Below are positions 27,791 through 39,005 of a stretch of 64,000 nt of DNA, in pieces; position 1 is the stretch's first letter; each line of letters starts with the position of its first letter. The position numbers and the translations under genes are program-made. The notes under the pieces are model-generated. The model had not been told where the DNA came from, ran no database searches, and worked only from the letters and a program-made list of their open reading frames with translations. The DNA is taken from contig CM048554.1 of the NCBI GenBank assembly GCA_026413225.1, positions 8,014,001 through 8,078,000 of the forward strand, read 5' to 3'. The DNA is from Otis tarda. Lineage: Eukaryota; Chordata; Aves; Otidiformes; Otididae.

Positions 27791-30700
27791 AGAGCTATAA
27801 ACACTTTGTTTATTGTTTATGAGGAAAATACAGTATTCTCTGTATAAAATGCAGCCCTGTTTTCCTCAGGTCTATCTTTTTAATCTGGGAACATGTAGCT
27901 TTAAAAAATATTTGTTTCAGTCTTGTTGTTTCTAACTTTCTCCTTCCTCTACATCCACTCTGCTTTGAGAGGTGATAAATGGTACCAACAGGCTGCACAA
28001 GGATCTTGTCTCTGCATTCCAAGAGCAGTGTGTTTATGGCAAGGGAAAAACTAAACTTTACTAGCATGGTTTCCTGAGTTTTAAGTGTTCAAACTTTTAA
28101 TTTAATTAGGCTGATTTAGCTACCACTAGTTTCTTTAGAATATATGTGGAGAGCTTGTAGTTTTATCACCTTTTTCTTTTCTTTCTTAAAGAAGATGCGT
28201 GAAATTCTTAGCAAAGTATGTATTTTCTGTTGTGAAGGTTATCTAGATTAGAGAAGTGTCACATGAAAAAGATGTGCTCCATCACATCACACCTGAAAAA
28301 AAATCCCTTGTTCTTAAGAAAATGCATAGAAAAAGGTAAATGAAAAAATGAACGTGGTAATTCTTTGTAATGTGTCACCATCAAGGGACAGTTGCACCAC
28401 AGTGAAGCTATGAATATAATAAAATTTTCCTTAAAACTTTAAGTCATGCTTTATTGCTGCTCTAAGAAGCCCACAGAACTTCCTATTGTGGAACAATTCT
28501 TTCAGTCTGATTTTTAAAGACCTTTTTACCTGAAGTGATCGGATTTTAAAACTTGTATCCCTTCACTAGGCAGGTGAAGGGATAGTTGGCGATAGTTGGT
28601 GAAGCTGGCAATTTCCTCTCCTCACACCTGAGGTTACTTTGCTGCTAATGTGTGATGAGGGGTTGTTTAGTTTGGTCTTCTGAAAACTTTTTGCTATAAT
28701 CACTGATCCTTTCAGATGAAAATCAGTGTTTTGTAAACATTTGTACTGATACTCTTAAATCCCAGATGAAGAACAAATATTTTGAGTGATTCAATAGTTG
28801 CATAAAGGGAAAAAAAACCTTGGAGTATTGTCACAGTAAGCCCTGTTTGTTGACGTGTGCCCTGCAAATGATCTGGAGACCTGCTTGTATTCAAGACTCA
28901 GTTCAAGATTTCCCATGCCCATGTTAGGGTTGGGGTTTTTTTTGTTTGTTTGTTTTTGTTTTTGTTAGTCCTTTTATTGTAGTTCTCTTGGAGTGCTTCC
29001 CTTTGTTTCAGCCTCCCTGCAATGATCTCAGCCAAATAATAAAAGATGGTTTAATAAGCAATGTTAGTAATGCTATCAAAACACGATTTACACAAGAAAA
29101 ATCCTTAAGATAGGAAATAAAGGGTTTTCCCAGTAGCTGCTTGTTAAATTATTTGAGCACTCCGTAGGACTCAGAGGAAAGTGGAAGAATTTTGGTTCTG
29201 AGTGTAAATACTTTCTGGATAAAATTAGTCTGGTACTAAGTTTGTAGCGAGTTGGGGGTGTTTTGTGTGTGTGGTGGTTTGTTTGGGCTTTTTTTTCCAC
29301 TTTTTTCTCTCTCTCTCACCACCCCAAGCCCACGCTATGCTTTAACTGTGCAATACACCAGCAGAGGTATCTAAATCAGCTTTAACGGAAGTGGGTTTGA
29401 CACTGGAAACAGCCCAAGCATGGCAAGGCGTCAGTGCTTCAAGAAGCTGAGAGCATAAGCTCATTTCCCATTTCTGTGCCCCTGAAATTAATCCAAGTCC
29501 AAAACTGGAACTGAGGCTAACTTAAACCCTGATATGTTTGAAGTATTTTTCCATATTTTATGACTTGATTTGTGTTGCATGTTTTTTAAGGTAATATTTG
29601 CAAGCTTCTCCTTTGAATCAAGAATCAAATGTGGTTAAATATGCCTTGAATTTCTGTGGCTAGTGTTATGCCCTTCACCAGGCTGTCTATTTTAGTCTGA
29701 AATTTTTGTGGAATAGCAGACTGAAGCTCTCCCTTACTTAGTGTCTTAAGGATAAGCACTCTCAATTTAAGCGCAAACAAGTTCATTTTTGAGTGCTGAA
29801 AAGCCAACGCAAATTAAAAACAAGCTTACTCCCAAATATCTTTTGCTGCTCAATAGAGAGAAGTAAAGAGAATCTTTGTGTCTCGTACTTTCCTACATGT
29901 AGCAAACATAAACCAAAAGACAGATTAAGGGATCTTTATCTATAGCCTTGTCTCTTTGCAAAGAATAATAGTCAGGGAAAGGTGGAGAGCATTACTTGGG
30001 TGAAGGGGGTCACTTGGCGTGTGTTTCCCGAGCCTCTCAATGAGGATGGTGCTTGGCCGAGCTCCTCTGCTGCTACAGCAAAATGAGGTTTGCTGTAGTG
30101 TGATGAGGACAAGATCTGCTTGGGGCAACATAATTTCATTTTGTCTGTTCTGTTTTCCTAGGTATATTAAGATCTTTATTTGGGTAGATGATTTGTAGAG
30201 GGGAACAAGGATAATATTTGAGCATTTCTACTGCAAATTCTAGGCCAGATTAAAAAAGAAAACCGAAATAGCAAGTTGTGGATGTCACAATTTCATGTTA
30301 AGTCACGTTGTGTTCATTTCATGTTCATTCGTATCACATCACGTTATGAATATCCCAAATAGAGCCGTTGCCTTTTAGCTTTACATGTAGGCAATTATTT
30401 CCATCGAAGCTGTGGGACCGTCTGTCTAGTCACTGCTTTGACATCTGTCATCGTAGTACTAAATTGCTTTGTAAAACCTATTACTTCGGGATATCGTATA
30501 GTGTCTCTTAATTGCACCACTTGCTTCTGCTGCTTGAACAGAGCCTACTTTTGTTTCCGACGTTAATGGTGAGGCCCTGATGGCAGAGCGATGCTGTAAA
30601 TTCATTGATGGTGGGGGAACTGCTCTGGGATTACACGAGCATACTTGGGCCCTGTATTTTATGACGAGCACGAGTGCCAAAAAGGCTTGGGTTTTGACTT

Positions 30701-31173
30701 GCGTGACTTAATTCTCTGGCCGGCTGTTGAGACAGTGGTATAACCATTGCAAACAAGCGCTCTGTGTTTTTTAGCTTCCCACAGATGCCAAGCAATTGCT
30801 TTTTGCTAAATGCCAGCTATTGAGCACAGACTTCTGCGGCTCCCCAAAGGATCTCTCAGGCTTGGCAAATCCTTTGTCTCTCCCTTTGGGAATATTGTTT
30901 TCTGACTGTCTCTGCTGTCTCGTACTTAAAATATACACCTAACCCACAAAGAGGGATGCTGGTTAATCATTTACAGTAAACATATTCTTTACCTCTTCTT
31001 GGGCAGACAATGCCATTTAGGTGAAAAATAGCGTAAATATTTTACACAAAGGACTTCTGGATATCATCGCTTTTGTGGTTCATCCAAATCACCTGTTGAA
31101 CCTCAGTTATCCCTTTTCAGCACCAATATGGTGGGTGTTTATTGTGTAAATCAACTTATAAGATTTACAAATG

Positions 31174-31178
31174 GAGCC
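31174..31178 (+). repeat. Left target-site duplication (GAGCC) of the solo LTR
   Basis: The pentamer directly before TGTTGTGG differs at one position (C versus T) from GAGTC directly after the terminal CA at 32339-32343. The pair defines the insertion boundaries and shows some age. Confidence 0.6.
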
Positions 31179-31352
31179 TGTTGTGGTTTTGTTTAGTGAG
31201 AGGGGGCCTAAGGTGGTAGCTTCTGTAGGAAACTACCAGAAGTTGCTCCCCTTTGTTCAGCGGTCTTGGCCGGGCCTAGGGCAGACCTGCTGCTGGTCAA
31301 GGCTGAGCTGATTGGTAGCAGAATGTTCCGTGATAACGCCTCTGCGATAATG

Positions 31353-31360
31353 TATTTAAG
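31353..31360 (+). promoter_or_regulatory. LTR TATA-like box (TATTTAAG)
   Basis: TATTTAAG sits about 175 bases into the LTR, preceded by GCGATAATG and followed by AAGGGGAAAAC, where related bird LTRs carry an ATAATGTATAAGAAG promoter core. It points in the + direction, the same as MACROD2. Confidence 0.55.
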
Positions 31361-31699
31361 AAGGGGAAAACAGGGAAAAAAAAAAAAAAGAGAGAGAAGA
31401 GAAGATGTGAAGAAGCTGAGCGGGGGCAGAGGCGCAGAGGGGGAGGCGCAGGTCTCATGGGCCTTGCAGGCCTCACCCTATGGTCTCTCGCCAGGCGGCC
31501 AAACTGGGCCCAACTTGGTCCGGCCCGGCTGCAAGAAGTGGAGAGGAGATGAGATGGATGATGTGAAGAGATTCAGAGAGGCATCTGCCAGCCTGTTGTG
31601 AAGAACTTTTCTTGTGAGAGGAACGGCTGCAGACGCCAAGGTCAGTTCAGAAGGAGGGGGAGGAGTAACGCGGCTCCTGGCCAAGATTCCTCTGCAACT

Positions 31700-31960
31700 C
31701 GTGGTGATGACCATGGTGGAGCAGGTTGTCCCCCTGCAGCCCATGGAGGTCCACAGAGGAGCAGAGATCCACTTGGAGCATGTGAAGGACCCCACATCGG
31801 GGGAGGTGGATGCCTGAAGTCGGCTGTGGCCCATGGAGGGGCCCGCTGGGGCAGCCGTTCTGGAGGGACTGCACTCCGTGGAAGAGATGACCCACGCCAG
31901 AGCAGTTTCAGGAAGGACTGTGGTGTATGGGTGGGACCCCACAATGGAGCAGGGGAGGAA
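31700..31960 (+). repeat. Degenerate internal repeats of the LTR
   Basis: The GC-rich centre contains several loosely similar units of roughly 45-60 bases, each with a CCATGGAGG or GACCCCAC start and a GGAGCAG or GGGGCAG element. They are too diverged for me to fix a period. This is the normal structure of this LTR class as I recall it. Confidence 0.45.
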
Positions 31961-33227
31961 TGTGAGGAATTCTTCCCCCGACCATGAAGCAGCAGCATAA
32001 AACAACGCGTGATGAACTGACCGCAACCCCCTTCTTCCCCCCTGTGCCGCTCGGGGGCGGGGAAAGGTAGTGGAGATAATATTAAGCTTGGGAAGAGGGA
32101 GAGGTGGAGGAGGTTGTCTTCTTCTCTGTCTCATTCTCCTGCTAGTTTTAGAAATAAGTGCTTTTCCCCTAGTTGAGTCTGTTTTGCCCATAACGGTAAC
32201 TTTAAGGATTTTCGCCCTGTCCTTGTCTCAAACCTCGAGCTGTTTTTCTTACGTTATCTCCCCCTATTCTCTTGGAGAGTGAGGAGGAGTGAGAGAGAGA
32301 CTGCGTAGTCTGGTCCCGATTGGGGCTGAACTACGACAGAGTCCTAAATGCTCCTGAGTTTTTGTCAGGGTTTCTTTCGTGTATATGGGGGTTTTTTTTT
32401 GTTTGGTGGTTTTGTTTTGGTTTTTTTTTTTTTTCCTCCAGTGGCACATGCAGTGCAGTACCTTCCTTCTTAAAATTCATACGGTTCCTGCTGTGATTGA
32501 CAGGGTACAGCTTCATTATGCAGTTTGCTAGATGGGCCGATTATGGCTATGAATGCATGAATGGGATGGAGAGAAAAGTGTAATTGATTCTAGCTGTGGT
32601 CAGCTGGATCATTAAAGATATGAGTGCACCACACTCACATCTGTAAGGGAAGAAATGAGAGAAACTTATTTGTACTTTTTCAGTTGTGTTGGAAAAATTA
32701 ATTATGCTAATATTTTTGCTGTCTAGTGTCACTTTAACGAAGAACAAAGGAAGAGTGAATTACATGAAAAGTAGGTTACATCAGTCCTCCAGGTTGGTGT
32801 TTGGGGCACAGTCACTTCTCTTGGTCCTTTTGCAACTGCAAGATGAATTTTATCTTTGCCTGCTGCTCTGCGCTTTCTCCATAGCAGTGTGAAAAAAAAC
32901 TCGTGTGACAAACAATATGTTAAGAGATAAGGACTGACTTCTTTAGTGAAGAAGATCAGAGAAAAGAAGCCTCCCTGGTCTTTTTACATGTCGAGCAGAT
33001 GTTGTGTCATTTTTGACTGGCCTACACAGGAGTTTGAGGGGAGTTGCTGTGCTTTTGAAGTGTTGATTGAATGCACAAATTATATTTATTTTCACTGATG
33101 GCTAAGTAGTGACAAGGACTTTTTAAAGGCTCAAGCACCTGTTATACTTCCAGATTAGTTTGTGGTTTACACAAGATTCGTATTCACTTGTCTGCTCTCA
33201 TTATAGTGCTTCAAGGAAAAAGAAGGG

Positions 33228-33246
33228 AAAAAAAAAAAAAAAAAAA
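33228..33246 (+). repeat. A19 homopolymer
   Basis: Nineteen A follow AAAAAGAAGGG and precede GAACGAAAACAAGC. It could be the tail of an old retroposed copy, but no body is recognisable to the left. Confidence 0.9.
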
Positions 33247-33348
33247 GAACGAAAACAAGCAGAGATGACCCAGAGGGGTGTGCACACACAAATTGGGGTT
33301 TGATTCTCATGGGCCTTGCTTTGGCTGCCAGAATTTCTAACCAAATGC

Positions 33349-33370
33349 CTGAAAGTCAAATGACTTTCAG
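33349..33370. repeat. Near-palindrome with 10-bp arms
   Basis: CTGAAAGTCA and TGACTTTCAG are exact reverse complements separated by AA. Short intronic palindromes like this can arise by chance. Confidence 0.9.
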
Positions 33371-35738
33371 TCAGCAGTAGTTCCTATAAGGTCTCTGGAT
33401 CACCCATGTGTTGCGACGTAAATCTTAGAAAAACCGGTGTAAAAATAAAATGTTACTTGAGCCCTAAAGGAGCTCCAATGTGTGTGTACAGCATAGATCT
33501 GTGCTGATGCTTTCTTTTGACCACCCCATCTTCTCTTTGGAAGCATTTCTGTAGGAAAAACCAACCTTCTTCCCTCATAAATATCACTTTAAAACTAAGC
33601 AGCTTTTAACTAAGTTAGCATTAAAAGCAGTTTGATCTATTGCTGTGGCCCAAATCCCAGATGAGAATATACCTTCTGCTGGGACTCTCCACCTCTGTAT
33701 ACTGTTAAAAATCTAAGCAAACATCTCTGCTCTGTGTACACAGAGAAAGTGATTTACGAACACATGGATTGCAGCTTTCTTTTTAATTAAGTTTTTTGTC
33801 AATGTACTTGACTGGAAGGCTGACCATAGTAAATCAGAAGCTTCAAAGCAGTGCTGGCAGCTTCATTTAACATGAAAATTAAAATACTACAAATGGTGAG
33901 TGTGGTGTTCTCTGAGAGACTGTTCCCTTTTTTAGTCCGTTTACCTGGTTTTGAAGAACAAAAAAAAAAACGCATTAGAGGACACTTTGGGGAAATGTTT
34001 GTATCCCTTGCTCCCGTTTGTCCTCATTAAGAAATACTCGGATGCAGGAGCTTTAAGAAGAAACAGGAGCTGTTTGGTAGCAGGGATCTCTACCAGGCTT
34101 TTCCAGCCAAACTAAATCTTTTTGGAGTTTCTCTGCATTTCCTGCAGTTTAAAAATCTTTAAATGATGAGATGGCTTCTCTTTCATGCCATTGTGCCTCT
34201 GCGTGCACAGTGTATCTTCAGCCTGCTATTGTGCTCATCCCCGTGGCTGGTGCTCCCGTCTGTGTTGCTCTCTGCAGTCACACCTTCTGCAGTGAAACTC
34301 ATCTGTGGACATGTCCTGCCATGGTCCTTTACCATGGTTGAAGTCTGACCTGGAAGTCATATTCACTTCAGAAAGGCCGTGTGCTTCTCTAGGGTGAATG
34401 CTCGTTCTGGCCCTGGGTAGACTTGTGTGGAAGGTGATCAAGTAGGGTCTGCATGTCCATGTTTGTCCTCGCCCAGCAATGCTGGAGGTTTGCGTTTGGG
34501 ACTGGCTACTGTAGCAGGTGGCCAGAGTAGTAGAGCAGCAGTTCTGCCCCTTATTTTTCTGATAGACAAACGCCTGTAGACCTTCCCCCTCCAGCGCACC
34601 CACCTTCCTTCATCCTCCAGCTCCATAGCATGCGAATTTCTCTGCGCAGCTGGGTGAGAGGGGAATGCACGAGCAGAAGGGAAACTTTATTGTGACAGAC
34701 AAGCTTGGAAGATTGACACAGTCTTCGTAGATTATATTAAAAATAAATGGCTCTGCTTCAGCCTGTGAAGCCTGATCCTCATATGTTAACTGCAGGGGTT
34801 GGGGGAGGAGAGCTGTTTTGTTTTCTGGTTTGTTTGCTTTATGCTTTTATAATCACAAAGAGTTTTACCTGCCTGCAAACCTTAATGTATTGTAGGATAG
34901 CTTTAGCAGTATAGTTTAGGCAATGTATGGATACGCTGATTTTATTGACAATGTACAACAATGAAATTATTCCCTATTTGTCTGGTGACCATGAAAGAGA
35001 CTGGCATGTTATCAATGCTGCTCTACTAGTAAAATCTTACTGTGTCATGTGTTTCAGAATAATAATGTGCTGAAGAAAAGCCATTTTTGCCAATGCTACT
35101 CTGTAAACAATTACAAAAGTTTTTATATTTTATAAACCAATTCATAACCATCTTCAGTGTCCTGTGTAAAGAGCCGTCTATGATGGGCTTGTAAAATTTA
35201 AAACAGTAGAACTAATAATTGTGTTAAAGGTTACCTATTTACATGAAATGTCTGGTACAGTGATAGGGGGCTGATAATGAGGCACTGTGAAAATGCTAAA
35301 TCAGGAAGTTCTGAAGAAAAGATGACAAGAAAAACATTTCCTATTCATTGAGCTGAAATTTTTAAAAATTATTGTTTAATAATGGAAGACTAAAGGAATA
35401 GAGTTAAACATTTAGTGAGTGAAATGCATCTAGGAATTGTACCAAGGGGAGTTTTGTACAGAAAGACTCAAGCGAGAATTTGGTACTTCAGCTCTTCCCC
35501 AAAAGTTGTTCTTGTTGTTCAGTAATAAATTAATAATTTAAGTTATTAGGCTTCAGCTTTTAAGCAGCTGCACCTTGAAATGCAAGTTAACTCAGCCTTA
35601 GTAGAAAGAGGAAAGTCTTTTATGATTCTTTTTTATTTGTCTTGTACACTTTCTTTTAAAGTTGTTTTTATAGTCATTCCTTTATTTGCTTGTTGGCTAG
35701 TGGGTGTTATGAATCTGAAATGCATCACAATACCTCCG

Positions 35739-36421
35739 ATCATAGAATCTTGAGGTTGGAAGAGGCCTCCAAGATCATCAAGTCCAACTGTCAACCCAAC
35801 ACCACCACCACTGAGGCAAAGAAGGCATTAAACATCTCAGCCTTCTCTTCATCCCTGGTGATAAGGTTCTCCCTCACATCCAATAAAGGGTGGAGATTCT
35901 TTTCGGTTCTCTTCTTGTTGTTGATGTATTTGTAGAAACATTTCTTGTTATCCTTAACAACAGTGGCCAGATTGAGTTATAGCTGGGCTTTTGCCTTTCT
36001 AATGTCCTCTCTGCATGACCTTACGAGCTCCCTGTACTCTTCTTGAGTTTCCTGCCCCTTCTTCCAAGAGTGGTAGGCTCTCCTTTTCTGCCTGAGTCCT
36101 AGCAAAAGCTCCCTGTGCAATCAAGCCAGATGTCTCCCCCCGACAGCTCATCTTACCACACATGGGGACAGCCTGCTCCTGCGCCTTTAAGACTTCCCTC
36201 TTGTAGAACGTTCAGCCTTTGTGGACCCCTGTGGCCTTCAGGGCTGTCTCCCAAAGGACTCTGTCAGCCAGTTCCTGGACAGGCCCATGTCTGCCCTCTT
36301 GGAAGTCCATGGTAGCAGTTTTGCTGACCCCTGTCCTTACCTCTCCAAAAACTGAAAACTGTCATTTCGTGGTTGATGAGCCCAAGACAGTCTCTGATCA
36401 CCACATCTCCCACCAGCCCTT
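35739..36421 (-). mobile_element. Older CR1 LINE, 3' part (host of the nested insertion)
   Basis: Read on the minus strand, this continues the endonuclease-end and linker part of CR1 ORF2 ([16 protein letters not shown], then KAKAQL, NLATVVKDNKKCFYKYINN, DEEKAEMFNAFFASV). It then passes directly into a CR1 3' untranslated end (GTTGGACTTGATGATCTTGG ... ATTCTATGAT). The reverse transcriptase domain that should lie between them, about 1.5 kb in a full element, is missing at about 35801-35812. The SDH catalytic motif of the endonuclease appears as INH, and in-frame stops are present. The rest of this element lies at 37621-37995, across the younger CR1 insertion. Confidence 0.85.
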
Positions 36422-36504
36422 CCCGCACGACATCCTTCTCTTCCCGCACGACATCCTTCTCTTCCCGCACGACATCCTTCTCTCCCGCACGACATCCTTC
36501 TCTC
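36421..36504 (+). repeat. 21-bp tandem repeat, four copies, at the CR1 5' junction
   Basis: CCCGCACGACATCCTTCTCT starts at 36422, 36443, 36464 and 36484, giving periods of 21, 21 and 20. The unit encodes the PHDILL motif of CR1 ORF2, normally present once. The last, 20-bp step shifts the frame into the single-copy continuation (CTAAACTAGAGAGGCACGGG). In-frame copies read FPHDILL three times. Confidence 0.97.
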
Positions 36505-37520
36505 TAAACTAGAGAGGCACGGGTTTGATGGATGGACCACTCGGTGGATAAGGAGTTGGCTGGATGGCCGCACTCAGAGAGTGGTGGTCAACGGCTCAAT
36601 GTCCATGTGGAGACCGGTCACCAGTGGCATCCCTCAGGGGTCCGTGTTGGGCCCGGCCCTGTTTAACATCTTTGTCGGTGACATGGACAGTGGGATAGAG
36701 TGCACCCTCAGCAAGTTTGCCGATGACACCAAGCTGTGTGGTGCCGTCGACTCGCTGGAAGGGAAGGGATGCCATCCAGAGGGACCTGGACAGGCTGGAG
36801 AGGTGGGCCCGTGCCAACCTCATGAAGTTCAACCAGGCCAAGTGCAAGGTCCTGCACCTGGGTCATGGCAATCCCAGGCACAAATACAGGCTGGGCGGAG
36901 AATGGATTGAGAACAGCCCTGAGGAGAAAGACTTGGGAGTGCTGGTAGACGAGAGGCTCAACATGAGTGGGCAATGCGCCCTTGCGGCCCAGAAGGCCAA
37001 CTGCATCCTGGGCTGCATCAAGAGGAGCGTGGCCAGCAGGTCGAGGGAGGTGATTCTGGCCCTCTACTCCGCCCTGGTGAGACCCCACCTGGAGTACTGT
37101 GTCCAGTTCTGGAGCCCCCAACACAAGAAGGACATGGACCAGTTGGAGAGGGTCCAGAGGAGGGCCACAAAGATGATCAGAGGGCTGGAGCACCTCTCCT
37201 ATGAGGACAGGCTGAGAGAGTTGGGGCTGTTCAGCCTGGAGAAGAGGAGGCTCCGGGGAGACCTGATAGCGGTCTTCCAATACCTCAAGGGGGCCTACAG
37301 GAAAGATGGGGAGAGGCTGTTTAGTAGGGCCTGTTGTGATAGGACAAGGGGTAATGGGTTTAAATTAGAAGGAGGTAGGTTTAGATTAGATATTAGAAAA
37401 AAATTTTTTACAATGCGAGTTGTAGAGCACTGGAACAGGTTGCCCAGAGAGGTGGTGGATGCCCCATCCCTGGAAATGTTCAAGGCCAGGCTGGATGAGG
37501 CTCTGAGCAACCTGATCTAG
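36505..37520 (+). pseudogene. CR1 ORF2 reverse transcriptase, C-terminal part, one frameshift
   Basis: The frame carries [16 protein letters not shown], the [12 protein letters not shown] motif near 36631-36666 and the FADD catalytic motif at 36716-36727. It then continues through the CR1 C-terminal domain ([63 protein letters not shown]) to a TAG stop at about 37518-37520. A single extra base in the GGAAGGGAAGGGATG stretch at 36757-36771 splits it into two frames: an upstream open segment running past the frameshift and a 267-codon open frame at 36717-37520. The endonuclease and N-terminal reverse transcriptase are absent because of 5' truncation. The element cannot mobilise itself. Confidence 0.9.
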
Positions 37521-37591
37521 TCAGGGATGTCCCTGCTTCTTGCAGGGGGGTTGGACTAGATGACCTTTGAAGGTCCCTTCCAACTCTAACC

Positions 37592-37620
37592 ATTCTATGA
37601 TTCTATGATTCTGTGATTCT
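37592..37620 (+). repeat. CR1 3' terminal octamer repeats
   Basis: ATTCTATG, ATTCTATG, ATTCTGTG and a partial ATTCT form the diagnostic short 3' tail of avian CR1, thought to be where target-primed reverse transcription begins. Confidence 0.95.
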
Positions 37621-37995
37621 CTGTTAATAAACAGCAAATGGAGCAAGGCACCTCCCCTGGTAGGCTCACTCACCAGCTGTGTCAGGAAGTTATCTTCCAC
37701 ACACTCCAGGAACCTTCTAGACTTTTTCCTCTCTGCTGTGTTGTATTTCCAGCAGATGTCTGGTAAGTTGAAATCCCCCATGGGAACAAGGACTAGCGAT
37801 CGTGAGACTTCTGCCAGCTGCTTGTGGAATGCCTCATCTGCCTCTTCATTCTGGTTGGGTGGTCTGTGAGACTCCCAGCAGGATATCTGCCTCACTGGCC
37901 TTCCTCCTCATCCTTACCTATAAGCATTCAACCTTACCGTCGCCATCGTTGAGCTCCGCACAATCAAAACACTCCCCTGACATACAGAGCCATTG
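37621..37995 (-). mobile_element. Older CR1 LINE, 5' part, endonuclease segment
   Basis: On the minus strand this encodes the apurinic-type endonuclease of CR1 ORF2: QNEEADEAFHKQLAEVSRSL, the catalytic GDFN motif at 37778-37767, LPDICWKYNTAERKKSRRFL and VSEPTRGGALLHLLF. The open frame (37895-37521) survives over most of this piece but runs into the younger CR1 at 37620. The 5' end near 37995 is approximate and is a truncation point, since the endonuclease N-terminus is degraded or lacking. Confidence 0.87.
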
Positions 37996-39005
37996 ATCTT
38001 AGTGTCTAAAAATGTAGCACGACCTTGATTCAGATGAGATTCACTGGTATATTCCTTCCCTCTTGCTTGGTATTTGCAGCTTGCCTCTGTTTATTGCTGC
38101 TGTATGTTGTAGGGGGGTGATAAAGAACGAGAAAAGAAAAAAAAAAAAAAAAGGACCTACTGCCGTAACTCATTCTAGTGTGTTCGCATGTGCTATAGAA
38201 GAATGACGCTTGAAAAGTAAATGTACTTCTTTCTAGTCAAGTGTGAGAGGAAAAAAAAAAATCATGACACCTTTTAGTTTGTATATTTCTTTTCAAGGTT
38301 TTTTTTTTTATTCTAGGCTTTTTACTTTGTTTTTCTTATAGCACTTTAGAGACTTTGATTGATTGTAGCACCTGATTTTGATGAGTCCAGAGGCATCATA
38401 CCTCAGATATTCCCTAACTGTACTTCCTCTTTTTGTTCATTAAGTTTCTTCAAACAGAATATTTTGTTTTATTGTGTGGTGTCTCTATCTGGTCTGATGT
38501 GAGAGGAAAGCACATTCTTTGCATGACTAACACGTTCATAGATCACAACTCTTTTCCTCTTAAAATGACTGCTGAGTAAAGATTTAAAATATTAGACAAA
38601 GATTGTGTATCACCATCAAAGTTCTGAGGTTTTGTGTAGTGAACTTTCCTAGTAAAAGGATCTTCAAAGGATGAGAACAACTAGGGGTTTCAAACACTTG
38701 TACAATATTTACAGTTGTACAGGCCTAAAGATTTAGGGAATTTATTAAAATATTCCATCTGTTTTGCATGTGAATTGCAGTACACATAACAAGCATATAA
38801 TGTGTTTTCCTCATTTTTCCCCTTCAGTCCAAATACTTCAAAATGTAGCCTTTGCTGGTTTTCATTTTTATTTAATTATCAAAGTTGTATAATATTACGC
38901 AGTTTCCAGTTATAAACATTTTCTTACAGTATTGTTCTTACCTTTGTGTCTAGGTACAACATGAGCATGGATTGACTTACAATAAATAAATAAACCACCT
39001 TAGGA
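37996..39005 (+). other. Intron between the CR1 cluster and the exon
   Basis: About 1 kb of AT-rich intron with homopolymer runs (A16 at 38137-38152, shorter A and T runs near 38251 and 38301). No gene or repeat family was recognised. Confidence 0.7.
38137..38152 (+). repeat. A16 homopolymer
   Basis: Sixteen A follow AACGAGAAAAG and precede GGACCTACTG; no retroposon body was recognised. Confidence 0.9.

Larger units (their letters stand above)
31179..32338 (+). mobile_element. Solo LTR of an avian endogenous retrovirus (ERVL-like)
   Basis: The element starts TGTTGTGG and ends CTACGACA, an imperfect inverted pair with the TG...CA ends of a retroviral LTR. The flanking pentamers GAGCC (31174-31178) and GAGTC (32339-32343) look like a target duplication with one mutation; five bases fits ERVL-type integrases. 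Inside, in + order, are a U3-like start, a TATTTAAG box, an A-rich stretch, a GC-rich middle of loosely repeated GACCCCAC...GGAGCAGG units, GTGATGAACTGACCGCAACCCCC, a GAAATAAG remnant where related bird LTRs carry the poly(A) signal, and GAGTCTGTTTTGCCC. This order matches a bird LTR class I recall. No gag, pol or env sequence follows, so it is a recombined solo LTR. Open frames of 237 (-) and 129 (+) codons inside are GC-driven artefacts. The family name is uncertain. Confidence 0.78.
36421..37620 (+). mobile_element. Younger CR1 LINE, 5'-truncated, nested in an older CR1
   Basis: The element begins in the reverse transcriptase region of ORF2 with four copies of a 21-bp unit and ends with the CR1 3' end GGTTGGACTAGATGACCTTT ... 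CCAACTCTAACC and an 8-bp-unit tail (ATTCTATG, ATTCTATG, ATTCTGTG, ATTCT). The reading frame is open except for one frameshift, so this copy looks much younger than the others in the window. It interrupts the minus-strand CR1 cleanly: removing it would bring CACCAGCCCTTC next to TCTCTGTTAATAAAC, as in an uninterrupted CR1. No obvious target duplication flanks it, which is usual for CR1. Confidence 0.93.

Noticed and set aside
31478-32191. 237-codon minus-strand open frame, the longest outside the CR1 copies, and the 129-codon + frame at 31598-31987
   Set aside because: Both lie inside the GC-rich middle of the solo LTR, overlap on opposite strands and show no domain; GC-rich DNA has few stop codons by chance.
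36708-37280. 190-codon minus-strand open frame
   Set aside because: It is the antisense shadow of the younger + strand CR1.
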